From: Bacteroidota bacterium
Lineage (GTDB): Bacteria; Bacteroidota; Ignavibacteria; UBA10030; UBA8401
Length of the DNA: 6,694 nucleotides
Reading direction: 5' to 3'
Assembly: GCA_030824295.1 (NCBI GenBank)
Contig: JAVBYA010000410.1
Span: 1 to 6,694, forward strand
The number at the start of each line of letters is the position of its first letter. Position 1 is the first letter of the stretch. Below the pieces are notes generated by a model. That model did not search any database and was not told where the DNA came from. It saw only the letters and a program-made list of their open reading frames with translations. Below are positions 5,329 through 6,694 of this stretch, one piece after another. The position numbers and the translations under genes are program-made.

Positions 5329-6694
5329 GGCTGTTCGCGTTGCCGACACAGGACGAGTGGTTCTTCGCCGGGATCGTTCTGTTCCTGGTGCTGATGATGA
5401 TCGTCGCTTCAGAATTGGTGCGGCGGCTCATGAACGGCAGTTCGGAGGTCACCCGGAAGTTCGTTCACGTTGTTGCCGGCATCCTGATGGCGTTCGCGCC
5501 GTCGGTCTTCCATTCCGGGATCCCTGCGATCCTTCTCTCCCTTCTTGCGATCATCGGTACGTACATCGCTGTCCGCTTCGATCTGCTGCAGAGTCTGCAT
5601 GATACCGAACGCACGTCGTACGGCACCACGTACCACCCGATGGCCTTCCTCATTCTCGTTCTTGCATTCTGGGAGAGTGCACCGCATATCCTTTCCATAG
5701 CCGTACTTGTCCTTGCGGTCCCGGATGCGCTGGCGGCGATCGTCGGCAGGTCCGTCGCCCATCCGCATGTCTTCCCGTTCAGTGATGACCGGAAGACGGT
5801 CGAAGGATCCGCGACGATGTTCATCGCAACAGCTCTCTGCATCGCAGTGTTCCTCGCTTATGAAGGGAGCGCGACCGCTTATCCGTATATCGTGATCGCG
5901 GTCGTCACGGCGGTGATCGTTACGGCATGGGAACTGGTCTGCACACGCGGACTGGACAATCTTTCCGTTCCGCTCAGCACGGCGTTCCTGCTCGATCTGT
6001 TCCTTCGGGAGGGTGCGCATCACGATCCGGACCGGATGATCACAGGGTTGTTCCTTGCTGCAGCCATCGGGCTTCTCTCCTTCCGTTTCCATTTCCTTTC
6101 TGCGAGCGGCTCCATAGCGACCTTCCTGCTTGCCGTTCTGATCTACGGTACGGGGGGATGGATGTGGACCGTGCCGATCCTGACATTCTTCATTGCGTCG
6201 AGCCTGCTTTCGAAATACGGTAAAGTGCGGAAGAAAAAATTGGAGAGCATCTTCGATAAGACCGATAAACGCGATGCCGGACAGGTGGCTGCGAACGGAG
6301 GGATCGCAGGAACGATCATTCTTTTGTGGTATCTGTTCCCCGGAGAGGAATGGCTGTACTACTGCTATATCGCCTCCGTTGCGGCGGTCACCGCCGATAC
6401 GTGGGGAACGGAGATCGGGACGCTCATGAAAGGGAAACCGCGGTCCATCATCACATTCAAGCAGGTCGAGATCGGGACCAGCGGCGGAGTGTCGGTCCTT
6501 GGGATCCTGGGCGGAACGGCCGGTGCGGCGCTGGTGGCCGGCACTGCGGCGTTCTTCCTTGGGGATACGGCAACTCCCCGGCTGCTGACTGCCATGATCG
6601 TGAGCGGCGTGGTCGGTTCATTGGCGGACAGTCTCCTCGGTGCGACCATCCAGGCTCAATACCGCAGTGCATCGGGGAAGTTGACCGAACGGAC
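5325..6694 (+). CDS. Fused VTE5/Sec59-like polyprenol kinase + DUF92 (VTE6-like) membrane protein, 3'-truncated
   Basis: This frame runs open to the window end (456 residues seen, no stop), starting at an ATG that overlaps the holA stop. Residues 1-230 resemble CTP-dependent prenol kinases (yeast Sec59, plant phytol kinase VTE5): EVTRKFVHVVAG (41-52, with R44, K45, H48), PDALAAIVGR (133-142), RKTVEGS (156-162) and E203 followed by DNLSVPLSTA (211-220), within about seven hydrophobic helices. Residues 241-456 match DUF92: SASGSIATFLLA (259-270), KRDAGQVAANGG (315-326), VTADTWGTEIG (355-365), ITFKQVEIGTSGGVS (376-390) and GSLADSLLGATIQ (431-443). DUF92 includes plant VTE6, the phytyl-phosphate kinase. 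The inferred reaction is isoprenoid alcohol to monophosphate to diphosphate, using CTP or another NTP, at the membrane. The substrate (phytol, geranylgeraniol, farnesol or a longer polyprenol) cannot be told from sequence. By DUF92 length, probably a few tens of residues are missing. Domain families are secure; the bifunctional reading is inference. Confidence 0.92.
   Translation, partial: MRLFALPTQDEWFFAGIVLFLVLMMIVASELVRRLMNGSSEVTRKFVHVVAGILMAFAPSVFHSGIPAILLSLLAIIGTYIAVRFDLLQSLHDTERTSYGTTYHPMAFLILVLAFWESAPHILSIAVLVLAVPDALAAIVGRSVAHPHVFPFSDDRKTVEGSATMFIATALCIAVFLAYEGSATAYPYIVIAVVTAVIVTAWELVCTRGLDNLSVPLSTAFLLDLFLREGAHHDPDRMITGLFLAAAIGLLSFRFHFLSASGSIATFLLAVLIYGTGGWMWTVPILTFFIASSLLSKYGKVRKKKLESIFDKTDKRDAGQVAANGGIAGTIILLWYLFPGEEWLYYCYIASVAAVTADTWGTEIGTLMKGKPRSIITFKQVEIGTSGGVSVLGILGGTAGAALVAGTAAFFLGDTATPRLLTAMIVSGVVGSLADSLLGATIQAQYRSASGKLTER

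Noticed and set aside
5409..6092. Antisense open frame opposite the fused kinase
   Set aside because: It is charged low-complexity translation opposite membrane helices. The + strand frame has conserved kinase motifs throughout this interval.

Overview
The window is a dense run of six protein-coding genes, all on the + strand, with intergenic gaps from -4 to about 41 bases. There is no room for an internal transcription terminator, so it reads as one operon or part of one. Both end genes are cut by the window edge. No RNA gene, mobile element, CRISPR array or convincing repeat was seen, and no stretch of 300 bases lacks a gene. The DNA is GC-rich with strong third-position G/C preference, which explains the many long antisense shadow frames.

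Layout: (1) the C-terminal part of the FtsK/SpoIIIE DNA translocase, 2-1930; (2) LolA, periplasmic lipoprotein carrier, 1937-2569; (3) a multi-spanning UPF0104 / lysylphosphatidylglycerol-synthase-TM-like membrane protein, 2566-3603; (4) an exported cyclophilin-type peptidyl-prolyl isomerase, most likely 3645-4274 (a 3600 start is possible); (5) HolA, the delta subunit of the clamp loader of DNA polymerase III, 4291-5328; (6) a two-domain integral membrane protein, 5325 to beyond the window end. Gene 6 joins a Sec59/VTE5-like CTP-dependent polyprenol kinase domain to a DUF92 (VTE6-like) domain. It is absent from ordinary closed-frame listings because it has no stop codon inside the window.

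Organism: LolA implies a Gram-negative cell. Several signs point to the Bacteroidota/Chlorobiota side, for example an Ignavibacteria- or Kapabacteria-like lineage: the FtsK Walker A form GATGMGKSVGIN, the cyclophilin sequence around ARQGDQINP, and the lack of clear Shine-Dalgarno sequences before most genes. This is a judgement from memory of family sequences and has not been checked by a search. The ftsK-lolA adjacency also occurs in Gammaproteobacteria such as E. coli.

How the genes fit together: ftsK and holA serve chromosome segregation and replication. lolA, the membrane protein and the exported isomerase serve envelope assembly. The last gene is predicted to recycle isoprenoid alcohols into diphosphates by two successive phosphorylations. 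It is the most noteworthy item, because the two steps are carried out by two separate enzymes in plants (VTE5 and VTE6). The rest is conserved housekeeping content, and I see no sign of a defence system or horizontally acquired island.
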